The notes under the pieces: generated by a model
Database searches by the model: none
The model's input: only the letters and a program-made list of their open reading frames with translations
Told to the model about the DNA's origin: nothing
In this document: positions 34,082 to 47,271 of the stretch, in pieces
How the letters are laid out: the number at the start of each line of letters is the position of its first letter
How positions within the stretch are numbered: position 1 is the first letter of the stretch
NCBI GenBank assembly: GCA_022592445.1
Contig: JABYQR010000020.1
Coordinates: forward strand, 186,001-250,000
Reading direction: 5' to 3'
Length of the DNA: 64,000 bases
Source of the DNA: Cytidiella melzeri
Lineage: Eukaryota > Basidiomycota > Agaricomycetes > Polyporales > Irpicaceae
Program-made: the position numbers and the translations under genes

Positions 34082-37000
34082 TTACGCCGCCACCAATGCA
34101 TGCAGGTTGTACACCTCCCTGCGCACAACATAGTAAACATCCGAAACCGGGCCTTCCAGATCCACCTTGCCCCGCGCAGTCTTCTTGACCGCAACCGAGT
34201 CCTCCAACGAATCGGGCATACCACCTCGTCTCGCTGCAGCCCCACAAATCAAGACACCCTCACCAATCAGCTCAGCTTGCACGCCGACTGTAGCAAGTCG
34301 TGTCTTGAGCGCTGTCAGTTTGAGCTCGCCGATGAGTGTCGATTGAGGGAGCGACATCGTAGGCCTGGCGCCGAGCATGCGACCGCGAACTGCACGCTTC
34401 GAGCGTGACTCGTGAGCTGCTGAAGCGGATATGGGTTCGAGGATTGGGATGGTGGAGGTGGCGATGCTGGCGATACGTCCTGTGACATGACCGACTTCGT
34501 TATCCTCGAACTAGAAGGTTTGTGATTAGATGATGCAATTATGACAGTATCGTGTTGCTGGAATATACGTACTCTCGACATTTTGATAGACGCAAGCAGC
34601 TCGTCACTCAACGAGATTGAGAAGCTGTTGGTGTGTTGACCGATCTGGATGCATTCTCCTTGCGCAGGAGCGTAAATATCCTTGGTCATCGCTCGGATAC
34701 CCGAACAACTGTCCATGAGATGATCTGTCGCACCGGCAGGAGCGTGAACAATAATCTGCATCAACAGTAAGTGCCTTGGCATACACAAGTTGTGGATTTG
34801 CGAGTAATTACCATCTTCCTCGGGTTGACCTGGGGCACAATGGTCTTCACCGCGCGACCATCATTCAAACCCTCCACGTCGACAAACAGTAAGCGACATG
34901 CGAGTTGAACCTCGGCGATTGTCGTGATGAATTTTGAAGGTGGCTCTTGCGGTTGGTTCTTCGCAAAAAAAAAAACCTCTAGCCATGTATGTATCCATAA
35001 GTATTCAACAACCAACCTTGAGCTCTTCGTCGGCTTGAACCTTCTTCATCTCCTTCGTCTCCTCACTTTCGCCCTCAACTTCGAGAGCCTTTCCCTTCCT
35101 CAACCACATCTCCACATCAAGCAACTCTCCATACTCATCCACTCTCCTCTTTTTCTCCACATACGGAAACATCCTAAAACGATGGGTTTGCCCGTCTGCG
35201 CTTTTGAAGAACGAAGTCGCTTTCGACACGTTCCCCTTCAGGTATATGTCATAGGACAGCATTCCTTTCGCCACACCGTCGTCCTCCAGCGCAGAGCTCC
35301 AAGCCGCCTTGCCCCCACCCCCGCCACGCTTCTTGTCCTTGCGTTTATCTTCAGGCAGCTGCTGCTCGCTATCAACGTCCATTTCATTGTCAAGCTCACG
35401 TTCGACCTCGTTCTCATCGTCGTCCGAATCCGTATCAGAATCGTCGTCTTCGGTCTCTGCTTCGTCCGCTTCAAGTATACGTTGCCTGCGCTCGTCAGCA
35501 GCTTTCTTGGCTGCCTCCTTCTCCTTCACTGCACGCTCCTTGGCTAAATGTGCTTCTAGCTCTGCACCCTGCAACGGCACCTTCGAGTTCATCTACAATA
35601 ACGTTAGCGTTAGCTTCATACAGACAGCCGATCAATCATCAACCTTGAGATGCATAACGCCGTCCAACATGACGTTATTCCCAATCTTGCCCCGATCCCA
35701 CTTGTACTCTTCCCTCTGTGAATTATTCCACTTCTCAAATAGTATCCGTCCCAGCGTACCCTCCTCACCTCGTCCCGTCAGCAAGACGACGCTGTTCTCC
35801 GTCTGGGCAAAGTCTGCGAAAATCGCGCGCGACGCGCCGTGCGACAGAGACGCAGGGATTGCCAATATGAGTTTTGGATCCTGGGAGGCATACCGGTGGG
35901 TGAGTGCAGCTGGGGTCGGAAAAATTTCTAGGAATCTGTATACGCGGTATATGTTAGAGGTAATTCAGAGAAAGGACAGAGTAGGTAGCTCACGGAAACC
36001 TCAGCGCAAACGCTCCCAACGCTTCGTCCTCCTGGTCATCATCCCTCTTCCTCTTGTTTCCCTTCCCGCTCTTGTTTCCTCCACCCCCGTCCTGACCCTC
36101 CGCCCCAACGTCCTCCTTGCTCACAGTCCCACCCAGCCACTCCATCATACTCCTCACGAACGTCAACATCTCATGCCCCGTCTTCGACAGCAAACAGATC
36201 GGGTACCGCAGTCTCGAGTATTTCCAATGCTGGTCGAGCAAGACGAGCAGCTCCAACACGCGACTGCTCGCATCACACGGCATGAGCACCGAGTTTCTGC
36301 TACTCAGTGTCGCAGATACACAATCTATTCATCACATTTGTTAGTCTTCTTCTTCCTTATACCAAACTATCACAAAGCAACGCTAGCGCACCAAGTAAAG
36401 CCGCATCCCGATCTTTCCTCCTCGCCGTTGTCACGTTCGCCCTCTCCGCATCCGTAATCAACAGATCGGGGCGTTGCAGCGTCTCGAACACGCTCGCGTT
36501 GCTCCCCTGGCGCATCAGCACTGTCCCGTCCAGGTGCCGCTCTCGCATGTGGTTCATGTCAACGGCGTACAGGATTGTGCCGGCCGAGGGCGAGCGGATC
36601 TTCCAGATTGTGCCGCCGAGAGTGTGTCCGGCATTGAAGGGGATGATCGTCAAGCCTTGGCATTTTCCTGGAAGAGACGCAGAGAGAAGTTAGTGAGGCA
36701 GAGGGCTGTGAAGCGAGGGGAGGGTGTACCTTGAAGATGGCAGGGTTGCGAGTACCGCAAGACCGTGATCGAGTCGAACGCCTCGTGCACTTCCTGCACA
36801 GTCGCCACATACTTTCTCTTCTCCTTCTGAGTATCCGCTACAGGGTCGGGCGTAGGTGATTTGGTCTTATCCCGATCGGCCATCTTCACTTCTTTGTGGT
36901 CAGCGTCCTCTTCACCTTGCGCGAGGGACTCCTCACCCTCCTCCTCCATCTTTTGAGGAGGAGGAGAAGAGGAGGAAGAGGAGGAAGAGGGTGGATCTTC

Positions 37001-37612
37001 GTCAACAGCCTCTTGCTCACGTACGCCCTCGACGTCCTCCGTAGCCGCCACGCGCGCCATGGCTTGCACCGGCAACGTAGTGTACGCAGGGGCTGTGAGA
37101 CCCCAGTGGGAATAAGCATACGCGTACAGCCCGGAATGTGCGAGGTCTCCATGTGAGAGCAGGACGAGGTCTATGGAGGGAGCGTTTCTGAAGGAAAGAA
37201 GTCAGTAATGTCGACATGTGTGCGGGGAGGACGCACAGGCGAGAACTCGAATAAGATCGTCAACTCAAAGTTTAGCTCACTTTGAGCACTCGGAGAGAGA
37301 GAGAGCAACGCATGGTATAACATTGCGCTAGGAGAAGAATATCGCACCATTCCAACCCAAAGGAAAGAGTAAGAAAGAAAACTGTAAGACACACTCTCTC
37401 AAAACCCGACAGTACTCTTCCCACCCATACACTCCGGCCTGCTTCTCCTTCTCCATCCTCTCCTCCCCCCAATCCTCCTCTTTCGCCTCCGGACACCAGT
37501 CCGGCGAGCCACAGTCCAGCAGAATGCGCACGTCGTCGACTTGGAGGAGGTACGCGAGAGGCACTGTGCGTGGGGACCGAGCTGCGCCGGAGAGCGGGGT
37601 GAAGGTGATCAT
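34082..37612 (-). CDS. CFT2: Cleavage and polyadenylation specificity factor subunit 2
   Basis: CPSF2/CPSF100 (yeast Cft2/Ydh1), the inactive metallo-beta-lactamase subunit of the pre-mRNA 3'-end cleavage complex. The start exon gives MITFTPLSGAARSPRTV, then LLQVDDVRILLDCGSPDW and GWEEYCRVL. The next exon has APSIDLVLLSHGDLAHSG, where catalytic enzymes have HxHxDH, so the zinc site is degenerate as known for CPSF100. Then come AYTTLPVQAMARV, an acidic insert, FDSITVLRYSQP, GLTIIPFNAGHTLGGTIWKI, YAVDMNHMRERHLDG and the beta-CASP part (VLMPCDASSRVLELLVLLD). A large acidic/basic linker (QRILEADEAETEDDDSD) follows, then MFPYVEKKRRVDEYGE. The C-terminal domain contains ICGAAARRGG, ending LHALVAA. 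An A-rich run of 14 sits in an intron before NQPQEPPSKF. It appears intact, unlike the copy at 19996-22306. Confidence 0.92.
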
Positions 37613-38630
37613 GGCACTCGTGTGTTGTGGCGAGCCTGGAGGTCGACTCTTGGGCGGCTCGTGGTCGGTGCAGTGAAGAGGGTAGAATGCAGGGTGCGGC
37701 GGCGGTAAGCTCAGGTCGTCAGAGTAGCATGAAGGAACAGAAATGATGCGGGTACAACGAGTCAACAAAAAGGTGTACAAGTAGTAAGCAGCTTGAAATT
37801 GACAGGTCACTTAATTAGTTACATGAAATTACTTGAAAATATATCTTACTCAGTGAAAATGAACACAGTGCGATAGGTGTAGCGAGCCTAAAGCAGAACA
37901 AACTTGTACAACAGCTGAGCTTGCAGAGATCAACTGAAAAGGTCCTATTATTCTCGTCCGTCGAACCCGAGTCAGCAATATCCTACCTGCCGCCTTCCAC
38001 GCCGCCGATTGCACTTCGAGCCTGCTCCTCACCGTAGTGTCCTACGAGCACGAAATTCGTGTTTTGCTTCTCCTTCAATTTCTTTGCCTACACGCCGCCT
38101 TGTGGAAATGATTCAAGCTTCCCTTTGCTCTGATGCCATGGCGTTCAAACGATACATCCGCTGGCGTGGGTGCTTCTTGTGATGCATTGAGCGCTAAGCA
38201 GAAGTAATTCCCCCCCACCGCAGAGTCCTGATGTTATAAGGCACTGCAGGGGCGTTTGATGCCCTCTCATATGGCTTTGACTGCGGGACGGATAGGTGCA
38301 CGAACGGGGCTACAGGCGTGGCTGAGGGTCATCTCGTGTTTTACCATCTTGACTGGCCAAAAGGGCTCAGGAGTTTAGGAGATTCAACGAAGCGGAGGAC
38401 ATGCTGTACGGGGAGAGTGTCTCTTCATGGTCGTCATCGAAGCTGGTCACGGTGCAGATAGTCGGCGATCGTTATACGTGTCCCACTGGGTGTCACCGAC
38501 GACGACGCGCAGGACAATAATGTCGCTGGCATGAGAGCGTGATGATGTTGCCGCTTGTCCATGTCATTACCATATGTAATGACGACCTCCATCCCCACGA
38601 CTTCTTGTCTCTCTTCTTCCCTCAACCCTC
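37613..38630. other. Divergent intergenic region CFT2/PAF-AH gene
   Basis: About 1.0 kb. The first ~110 bp match sequence upstream of the CPSF2 pseudogene. No open frame of interest, repeat or RNA gene was recognised in the rest. Confidence 0.5.
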
Positions 38631-40682
38631 ATGGTCCTCTTCCTCCCTCAAACTCAAGGTCCATTTCCCGTCGGCGCCACCACCTTTGCCATCTCCATAA
38701 ACCTCGCCAACCCAGACGACCGTGTTGTCGGTAACGCCAAAGTTAGAGGAACAGCAGCCGGACATGCAGACAAGCCTGCGCTCGAGTTGGAGGAGATAGT
38801 GTTTACGGCGTTCTATCCTGCAAACTTAGATGGCGGCCGTACGAAGAAGGGTTTGTCTTGGGTCCCCAGGTACGCACCAGCAACTGTTGTGTCGTCGTGA
38901 GTCGAGAGAGTGATCGCTCTTTCATCCAAGACCTGTTGGCGGCATGCTTCGAGGATACCTCCATTTTGGCAACTTCACGAGTTGGTATCACTCCATCGTA
39001 AATTGGCTGCTGCATATCCCTGCTGGATTGATCAAGGTGCGTGCAGGTCCATCGCAGAGTACCTGCTTCAGTGTGGCGCCAGAGGCTCAGGCCGCGAGCT
39101 TGTGCCAGCCTATGTCGGGGACGATAACACGGGGAGAGTGGAGACGAGGGACGCGGTAATGAACACGATATACTGCTGCTATATCACTAAGACCGCCGGA
39201 GCGATCCTCGCAACTCCTGTGATGCAAAAGCAGGAACCTCATAATGATCATGCACATAGGTCCCCGTCTACCCAAACACACCTCTGCTTGATCCTCAAGA
39301 TGTCCCTGAATTCACGGATGCGTCCTGGCCGCTAGTCTTCTTCTCGCATGGCTTGGCAGGAAACCGCACAAACTACAGGTGGGCACATGCCAACATTGAC
39401 AATGCTGTTTGTCTACCCATCTCATTACTTACATAGTCACATCTGCTCTCGTCTTGCATCACAAGGCAAGGTCGTGTTAGCGTTTGAACATCGAGATGGT
39501 ACAGGCCCATTCGTTGAGACTCTATCAGCTATGCCAGGGAAACTAGCACCGAAACATGCCGATTACAAGCTATATTTACATCCAGACGATATACTGTGAG
39601 TCACGCCTGTGTCCTTCCTGAAGTCAGTTGTCTAACTAGAATAGGTGGGGTGATGAAGTGGACAAGAGCACGTTCCCGCTTAGACGGGATCAGCTGCGTT
39701 TCCGAAGACTTGAGCTCTACCTCGGGTATATGCACTTCAAGAAGCTCGTAGAAGGCGTTATTACCGAGCACACAAGTGCGCACTACGTTTCACTTTTTGC
39801 TACGTTGGTAGCTGTGCTGAATCTGCACTGCTCAGATGACCTTCCATGCCCTGAATTCCACACCATTGACGGCCCTTGGAACTTTAACCTTGGCTTCCGT
39901 CCTGCTGACCGTCATTTCTGGGAGAGCTGGTCAAAGAGCGGCTCGCGTCCAAAGGTGCGATGCGACAGAGGGGTATGCTTGGCAGGTCATTCCTTCGGGG
40001 GTGCTACCGTCGTAAGTAACCTTCCTGCCACGCTAAACCCCAATTGAAAGAACGGTCGCAGCTGGACGTGCTATCAAACAAACCCCCCACCCTCTCAGGC
40101 GAGCAGTTTCCTCCAATCCCCTTCACAAACGCAATAGCGTTTGACCCATGGATAGACCCGCTACCTTCACCCGGCCCCGCTCCCCACGCTCCCTCCGTGC
40201 CAGGCGAGCAAAGTTCCGAGCCGCCAAAGTTGTTGGTGATCAACTCGGAAGGGTTCACGCTCTGGGAAGTCCACTTCAACCGGCTCACGGAGATCGTCGA
40301 GGCGTGGAACAACGCCGGACGTCAGTCAGAGCAAGCTGGGCCTGAACAAGAACAAGAGTCTGGCAAGATAAACAAGAAGAGATTTAGTGGCCCACGCGCA
40401 AGCCTTCTCACCCTCGTCCGCGCCCAGCACACGTCGTTCTCCGACTTTGGTGTGCTCGTCCCTTTTGGGCGGTACGCCCGCGACGGACGGCGGTTTCTCT
40501 CTCTTACGTGTGATCTGGCTGTCGCGTTTTTGCAAGAGAAGGAAGGGAGGTTTGAGGAGGTGCTGGGGAGGCAGAGGCAGGTGGAAGGGAGGGTGGAGGA
40601 GATTAATGTGGACAAGCCCGATTCAGAGACGCTGTGGAAGAAGAGGATTGTGGGGGAGGTGGGGGATATTGTTGTGCATTGA
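38631..40682 (+). CDS. PAF-acetylhydrolase-like alpha/beta hydrolase
   Basis: Esterase of the platelet-activating-factor acetylhydrolase (PLA2 group VII) family, which removes short acyl groups from phospholipids. It begins MVLFLPQTQGPFPVGATTF, then LELEEIVFTAFYPANL and GKKGLSWVPR-like sequence, and YLHFGNFTSWY. Next is the oxyanion region WPLVFFSHGLAGNRTNYS, then SRLASQGKVVLAFEHRDGTG. The nucleophile elbow is GHSFGGATV. A following intron joins to NAIAFDPWIDPLP, with the catalytic Asp likely here. The C-terminal RAQHTSFSDFGVL carries the catalytic His. The end is VGEVGDIVVH before TGA. Several introns split the N-terminal half. No signal peptide is evident, so it is probably intracellular. 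About 530 residues, in the range of fungal homologues. Physiological substrate unknown. Confidence 0.87.
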
Positions 40683-42118
40683 TTGTCTCAGACGGTGACC
40701 GTACCTTTGTGATTCCCTCTGCCTGGTGTTTCCGGCATGCAGCTGGAGGCAATGCAACTTGAAGCACCTGTCTTCTATCAATGTCCGCCAGCCTTGCAGC
40801 CTCTCGCCATTCGGATCCTCGTACATACGCCCTCACTGTGAGTTTGAATCTTGAGAAGGGACTCGATAGGTATAAGATGACTGCCTCTCCTACCTCTCGA
40901 ATCCTTTCCGAACTCAACAACTATCCTCGTCTATCGTCGCGGTCATGCCCACTCTGACAGACAATCCAATCGCCTCCCCCAGTTTCAGTCCTTTTTTTTT
41001 TCTCAAATATATTCCGCGCGGCTTTAAAACCAGAGCGCGTACGACTTATACAGGTGTGTAGAGATATGTGTTGCCTAGAAGGCATGGCTACGAAGACTCT
41101 GCAATAGGAGTAGACGAACTGCCCAGTTTCAGTCCACGAGGCATTGTCACGCCCGCCCGCACTGTCGAGAGTTTACCTTCTCCTACTCTTGCCACATTGC
41201 TCAGAATTACAAACAAGTATTTTTCTATGATACTACATACATACATCAATGTATGACATGATTTTCGGGCAGAAATACACACTAGTGCCGCCACAGCAAG
41301 CCCATCAGTTGCAGTTCATGAGTGAACTACATGCATGCAAAATATGAAGTATTCGATTTTTCTGTCCGCGTAGAGCTTTATAATGTTTCCATACCAAATC
41401 TTGTACACAACATCTAGTAGCATGAATACATATGAATGATTCTTTCGAGGCAATTGAGCCAGCGTAATTACCCTACCGAGCGAATAGTTCACTTCCTGTC
41501 CCCAGTTTACTTCTGGATCATCGACGCTGGGTCCTGACAACAGCCACAATTCTCATCACCCAAAAAAAACACAACCAAGGCCCGGCATACAAACAAACCA
41601 CCACCTCAGGACTCCCTTTAACCCACTCTCGAATTCCAAGCACCGTGGGTACGCTCGCACGTCGGTACGCAGGGTCACCGTGAACAAGCGAGTGGACGCA
41701 CCCAAACACCCTACGCACCCACACATGCACCCACACACCCGCTCAACGGAATGGGGACTGGAGGTAGGCGGCAGGTCTAAAAAAAAGCAGGACACGAAGC
41801 TTTGGTTGGAAGAAAAGAAAATCGTACTCGGAACTTTTCGTTTCTTGTCAACGCTAGCATCACCTGGCAAGCCATGCGAGACCTGGGGATTGGACATGAA
41901 GGTTCGGTGCCGGTGAACCACCAGGGTCGGTCAAGGGTCGGTATATTAGAATAGGAAAGTGGATAAAAACATCGCAAATGTGTAAATGAACGATCGTATG
42001 TACGATAAACAAGCAAGGATATATGGTGATGTACTCTTCGTGAGTGTGTATGAATGATATTAGCAAAGCAAATGGGTTGATTATTATTGTCCAACAAGAA
42101 AGCGACAGTCCTTTGAGC
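40683..42118. other. Convergent 3' intergenic region, no gene supported
   Basis: About 1.4 kb between the stops of the PAF-AH-like gene and the GH79 gene. Short frames exist on both strands but none has a domain or splice-linked partner. Notable features are simple runs (a T run at about 40989-41000) and CA-rich DNA near 41700. Probably 3' UTRs plus spacer. Confidence 0.5.
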
Positions 42119-44148
42119 TCACAGAGCCAAAACGCACAACACCGCAGCAATCACACCTCCCGCCCACGCACCCACCCCTAGACTCGTAGCAGCTCCAGTC
42201 TCGGTAGCGCTCCCAGCCGACACAGTTGCGTGTCCTCCCGCCGTACTCGACATTGTCCCGTTATCGCTCGTCATGTTGCTCGGCGCCCCAGCGACAAACA
42301 CCACCGCCATACCCGGCCCAGGAACCTGCACAGTGCAACCCCCGCTGCAGCTCACCGTCTTGTCGCTCGTCCACTCCGCGTTGAGCGTAGCAGGGGCAGT
42401 CACAGCCGTACCGTCTCCCACACCCGCATAGGTAAGGTTCCCCCACGTGAGCTGCGTCGTCTCCGTCGCGGTCCCCGCCGTCATGTACCGCACCGCCGCC
42501 TCCCCGCTCCCCGCTGCCGAGAACAGCGAAGCAGGCAAGACGAAATCCGTACTCTGCATCGACGCGTTCGCATAATTAAACAACACCACACTGCTCACCC
42601 CTTCCTTCTTCGCATCGTACACCGCGTACCCCGCCTGCACCGCCGAATAATCCGTCACCGACCCTCCCACGTTTAAATCCACCACTCGACTCCCACTCCC
42701 CCCTGCACTCTGCAACGCCTCATTCACAGCCAACATCGCGTAAAAATTCGGGTTCGTCGTCCACGCCCCTCCCGCCACCGCAGGCGGATCAAACAAATTG
42801 TACAACACTCCCCGCTCCCGAGTGTGCAAATACGCAGCAGAATACCCGACGCTCGCCATCTGCAACGCGTAATCCGCCGTCCAGAGCGCCATGCCAAACA
42901 TGTTGGATTCAGGGATACCCCCGCACGAGGCAGAGTTGAATTCGTCCATGAGCAACGGTTTGCGTTGGGCCGGGGGAAGGGTGGAGAGGTAGGCGAGCGC
43001 GGGGCCTTGCCATTGGGCGAGGTTGACGGTGTTGGTGTGGGACATGTAGTAGTCGAGGTGGTATTTGTAGGAACCGAAGCAGCTGGAGGGTTGCACGCTT
43101 TCAGTGGAAGGAATGTATGGATTTGGGAACGGATACTTACTGGTCCTGGGGGTAGTGCTGGAGAGTGAGGTATTTGAGGTGAGAGCTAAAGTCATCGAGC
43201 CACCCTGATGTCAGCACGGACTCAAAGTCCTGACGAAATCGTAGTGAGTGCAAAGCATATAGGCGCAGAGAAAACGAAGACGTACCCAGGAACAGCATAT
43301 AGTTGGCCCGCTGATTTTGTTGAGAGAGAGGAAATCGCCGTCGGTGGTGTTCCCCAAGTTCTCAGTCGCGACCCAGTAGTCCTGAGAATAGCGAGTGAGT
43401 GTGATATCGGGACAAAACAGATCGTAAGACTTACGCCGATGTAGTCATTGACGGTGTAGTTGGCCAGAAGGGGCCTGTTCCCATGAGCAGTGTAGAGATC
43501 TGGTTCCTAAAGCGACATTTAGCCCCGAAATGTATCGGCAGCACAGACACGCAGAAGAATACTGACGTTTCCGAGCAGGGCGGCGTCAAAATCGTCTCCC
43601 AGAATTTTCTGAGCATCCCCCGCCACGAGCGGCGTGTTCGTGCTGTTCGCGTCGCGCAAACTCAGACCTACGTGACTCGAGGATTTCAGGCAAATTTAAA
43701 GACGAGAGCAATGCGTGTACTGACCCATGAGCCACTGCGAGTTGACAGTGTCGCTCGTGGTCTTCATAATGTCAAACAACACCTGGCCGTACGTCACCGG
43801 CTGGTCATTGACGTTCGCCGTCGGGTCTGTGAAGCTGATGACTTGCTGCTGATCAGGAATGTACGTGGAGCTGTCCATAGAGTTGCCTCCGAGCCTGAGG
43901 CGGACGGGCTGTCCGCCGCCTCGTTGGTGCAAGGCGGCGAGGTAGTTGAGGGTGGACTGGGGGATAGAGGCGGTGTCGTTTCCAAAGTAGTCGTTGATGA
44001 AGGACAGCTCGAGGGAGATGCCCATAAAGTTGGGGAAGACGGCGGTGACATTGTCGCCTGGGGCGGCTGAGGGCGCGTTTACCTGGACAGAGGCCGCGAG
44101 CGTCGATGTCGCGAGGCAAGAGAGGGATAGCAAAAGGAGCGACGACAT
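42119..44148 (-). CDS. GPI-anchored glycoside hydrolase family 79 protein
   Basis: Predicted cell-surface beta-glucuronidase-type glycosidase (GH79, heparanase clan). It has a signal peptide MSSLLLLSLSCLATSTLAAS. Then come FPNFMGISLELSFINDYFG, the strand PVRLRLGGNSMDSSTYIPD, and SQWLMG. The acid/base site is in LLGNEPDLYTAHGNRP (NEP motif). Next are SGPTICCSWDLD and SGWLDDF, then LTLQHYPQD. The nucleophile is in KPLLMDEFNSASCGG. Downstream are MASVGYSAAYLHTRERGVLYN and the C-terminal beta-domain (VLFNYANASMQSTDFVLP, VPGPGMAVVFV). The tail is Ser/Thr/Ala rich and ends with a hydrophobic stretch (GVIAAVLCVLAL), the layout of a GPI signal. At least four introns lie in the N-terminal part. Assignment is strong. 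The exact glycan substrate (arabinogalactan or glucuronide) is inferred from the family only. Confidence 0.9.
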
Positions 44149-44910
44149 GGTGGGAGGCTGAAGGAGAGGAAGGAGGACACGGCCAGCTTGGAGGGCTGGT
44201 GTGCGCTGTAGTAAGATGGAGAGAGGCGAAGAGAAGGAGGAGGAGCCGAAAAAGTGGTGGCGCTCTGGGTAGTTATCGACTGCTAGGCTTATGAAGTGAC
44301 GGTCAGTCGTCGCCGCTGCGGTTCCTGCGGTTCCTTGGGCGTGAAAGAGATATCATAACTCTCCATGTCACCGTATAGTTCTGATACAACGTTGAACGTT
44401 AATCTTGAACTCGAAACGTGCAGTCGGATCGTCGGTGCTCACCTTGGTCGTCGCTGGCGCAGCTGGGCACAAGCAGCGTCTGCATGCAGCGCGTAGAATG
44501 CTGCATTCGAGAGGAGGTAAAGCTTCTGCTGGGCATGCGGTCTCGGAGGTCGTCATGAAATAAATGTGCTTCATTTATTGCCATTGTTCCGATCACCTGC
44601 ATTGACCCATGCCTCCCAAGATAAGCACCCAGCTCACTATTGTATGTGCTTACCTGCCAGCACTAACAGATGAACCAGAACCTCAGCTGTGGTTGCGATA
44701 TTCTTGGATCGTACATAGCGTTTGAACACAAACTTGAACGCCGTCTGAGATTGACATGTGGGCGATTGTCTTCATGTCACCTTGGCCACTAGCGCCGCGC
44801 TCGTTTGCACTGTTCACAAACATGCTTGGCAATAACCAGCACTCCGAATTACATCCGTTGTTCCAATAAAACAGCAGTAAAACTACACCCTCGATTTCGA
44901 GGTACACCTG
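44149..44910. other. Intergenic GH79/AAA ATPase, no gene supported
   Basis: About 0.76 kb upstream of the GH79 gene and downstream of the AAA ATPase gene. Short open frames have no recognisable content. No TATA box stands out. Confidence 0.45.
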
Positions 44911-46990
44911 TTAGAACATGAAAGAACGCCCGAGCCGTGCCGCTGCACCAGCCACCGCCCTCGCATCCCTTTCATCTCTCCCTTCTCGTCTCCCGCTAGG
45001 GGCTGGCATTTCCCCCGGCATCTGCATGCCATGTCTTGCTTCACTCCCTGCGTCCCAGATCCTCGTCTGGTTGGCAAGACGACTGTCAATGTGCGGTCTC
45101 TGCTGCCCGGCGCTCTCCCTGACCGCGTCCGCACCGACGGGAGGCACAACGTATTGTCGCCACGCCCCAGGAACGTCGACGTCCTGGCCGTAAACCTCAG
45201 ATGGCTTGCTCTCCAGTTGCTTGCGCAGTTTCTTGATCTGGTCCCTGAGCACGTCCGCGAACCGCTGCTTATCGTGCTTGTCCTCGTCCCCCGCAAGAAG
45301 GACAAGGGTAGAGACGCTGGAACACCAACGTGCTTACGTATCAGAAACTGGATGACATGGGGAAAACAAATCACACACAAGACCTCCTTCAGAAATGCGA
45401 AGCTGAACTTTGGAGTAGTCTCGGCAACTTCTTCGACAAGTTCATCAGGAAAGTCGATGCTCTTGTTCGATTTCAGCTTGTTTTGCCAGTACTGGGCGTA
45501 CAATTTACGCTCAATCTTGTCTGGATCTTCAAACCCGCTGGGAAAAGGAGACATGAATCAAGGGACGAGCAAAAGAATTCGGACAGGTACCTACAATTTG
45601 CGGTCAAACCGACTGGGCCGAGTGCTCAGAGCAGGGTCAATGCGGTCGAGGTGGTTGGTGGTACCGATGACGAGGATACCATCGTTGCTCTCCAAACCGT
45701 CCAGCTGGTTCAAAAAGAAGGAGCGATTTTTCTCGTTAATGAGCGAGTCGAGATCTTCGAGGATAACGACGCAAGGTGACACTTGTCTGGCCTTTCCGAA
45801 AACGTCAGCCATAGCGCCTTCTTCGCCCTTATAGCTACGGAAAGACTTGACGTATAGAGGATAGTATCCCTTTTTGTCAGAATCTTTCATGATAGCCTTG
45901 ATGGTGATCGTTTTGCCGTTCCCTATTATGTGAGGAATTAACAATGTATATGGTCAATCCTTGACGGCTGATACAGACCAGGCGGTCCGTGCATAATGAT
46001 GCCTCTCTGAATGAAGTCCAGTGAGTATTATCTTCATACTCTCATACACTGCACAGACCTTCCAGGGAATACCCAAGTTTTTGTACAGCTCCTCCGAGTC
46101 AAAGAAACCAAAGACATCCTTTTTCACTGTAGTCTTGAACTCGTCCTTCAGTATGATATCATCCCAATTTGCCTTCTGAGCCTCGACCCATAGCTCGTGA
46201 CTCTTGAACCAGAAGCCGTTGTCAAAGACGTAAATTTCCTCATGCAGGTCGTTGGCGTATACCGCCGCCTTCGCAATGAGAGCGCGAGCAGGTTGGTCCG
46301 GCCCCTCGTGCAGCAGGTATTGCGAGGTATTTTCATAACTGGGATAAAGATACTGGCAAAGATTATAGTCCAGATGAGTGGACTTGAACCAATTCATTGC
46401 CAGCGGTCTCTTACCTTCACGACATATAGGATGAAATCGTATTTCTGCGCCACGAGCGAATATTGTAAGTTTTACCGGCCTCAATACCCAGGTACTAGTG
46501 ATACTCACATCCCAAGCGACGCGGAATGCTCCAAACTTGACGTCGTCCACGAGGACGCCTGTGCCCTGGCCTTGGCCGGTTCTCCCCATAGGAAAAAAGT
46601 TGACGGATGAGATGATATCAGGAGGGGAGATCGGTTGGACATAGGCATCTGGAAAACCAAGGACGTTTGCATAGCCGAATAGCGTTACGGTGTGCTTGGG
46701 ATACAACTCGCGTAACTTCCTTGCACTGTAAAGGTAACGATATGAATGTCTCGATCGGCTGATAGTCGGGACCTGTTGAGTACTTACAAAAAGCCAGGAG
46801 GGTCCAAAGACAACGCAGTTGCTGGAGTAGCAAATCCACTTCTGTGAGCCTGCACAGAAAGCTCGGTTGATAATTATAACTCACTCTGTTCTCCCCATGG
46901 CGCGTACATCGGGTCTTTACTCGCCACTCGCGGGGAGGAAGCCTCCTGGGTAGTAATGACCACAAATGAATCATCATTTCGGCGTGCCAT
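44911..46990 (-). CDS. AAA-family ATPase
   Basis: AAA ATPase of a fungal group usually annotated only as AAA-domain protein. It begins MARRNDDSFVVITTQEA and continues PMYAPWGEQ. The N-terminal half contains ELYPKHTVTLFGYANVLG, VNFFPMGRTGQGQGTGVLV, EIYVFDNGFWFKSHELWVEA and DVFGFFDSEELYKNLGIPW. The AAA module then has the Walker A GPPGNGKT, split by an intron after the second Gly. The Walker B is CVVILEDLDSLINEKN. Sensor sequence is GILVIGTTNHLDRIDPAL, with an arginine-finger region RPSRFDRK. The C-terminal helical part is YAQYWQNKLKSNKSIDFPD, and a basic, Arg-rich tail ends GRSFMF. Walker motifs look competent. No mitochondrial BCS1 N-domain was seen. Cellular role unknown. It is divergent from TOM20 with 281 bp between starts. 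Confidence 0.85.
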
Positions 46991-47271
46991 TTTGCGTGTC
47001 TATGCTGTCCTATTTATCTAGCAAGTAGGATGTCGTGGTCGAAAGCAAGTTTGAACGAAACTGCGGTCAGACGGCGCACTTGAAGATGGCCGCCGTCCAC
47101 AAAGCACTCATGTGCGCGTCTTTCCAAGATCACGCCCCCTTTCGGTCTTTGCCGGGACGCACTGTGTAAAGTGTTTCCGCGTCAAATTGCATCTGTTCTT
47201 GACCCTCCGTCATCGTCAACCTGGCTCTTCCCGCTCTGCTCTCTCCCTCTGTGGGCCACCGACTGTTCACC

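Noticed and set aside
34960..34980. Run of 14 A/T bases in the intact CFT2 gene as a possible disrupting frameshift
   Set aside because: It falls in an intron: the preceding exon ends at a GT donor and the next begins after an AG directly following the run.
35309..36457. 382-codon Ser/Pro-rich plus-strand frame
   Set aside because: It is antisense to the acidic linker and beta-CASP exons of CFT2; Asp/Glu-rich coding DNA gives Ser-rich frames on the other strand.
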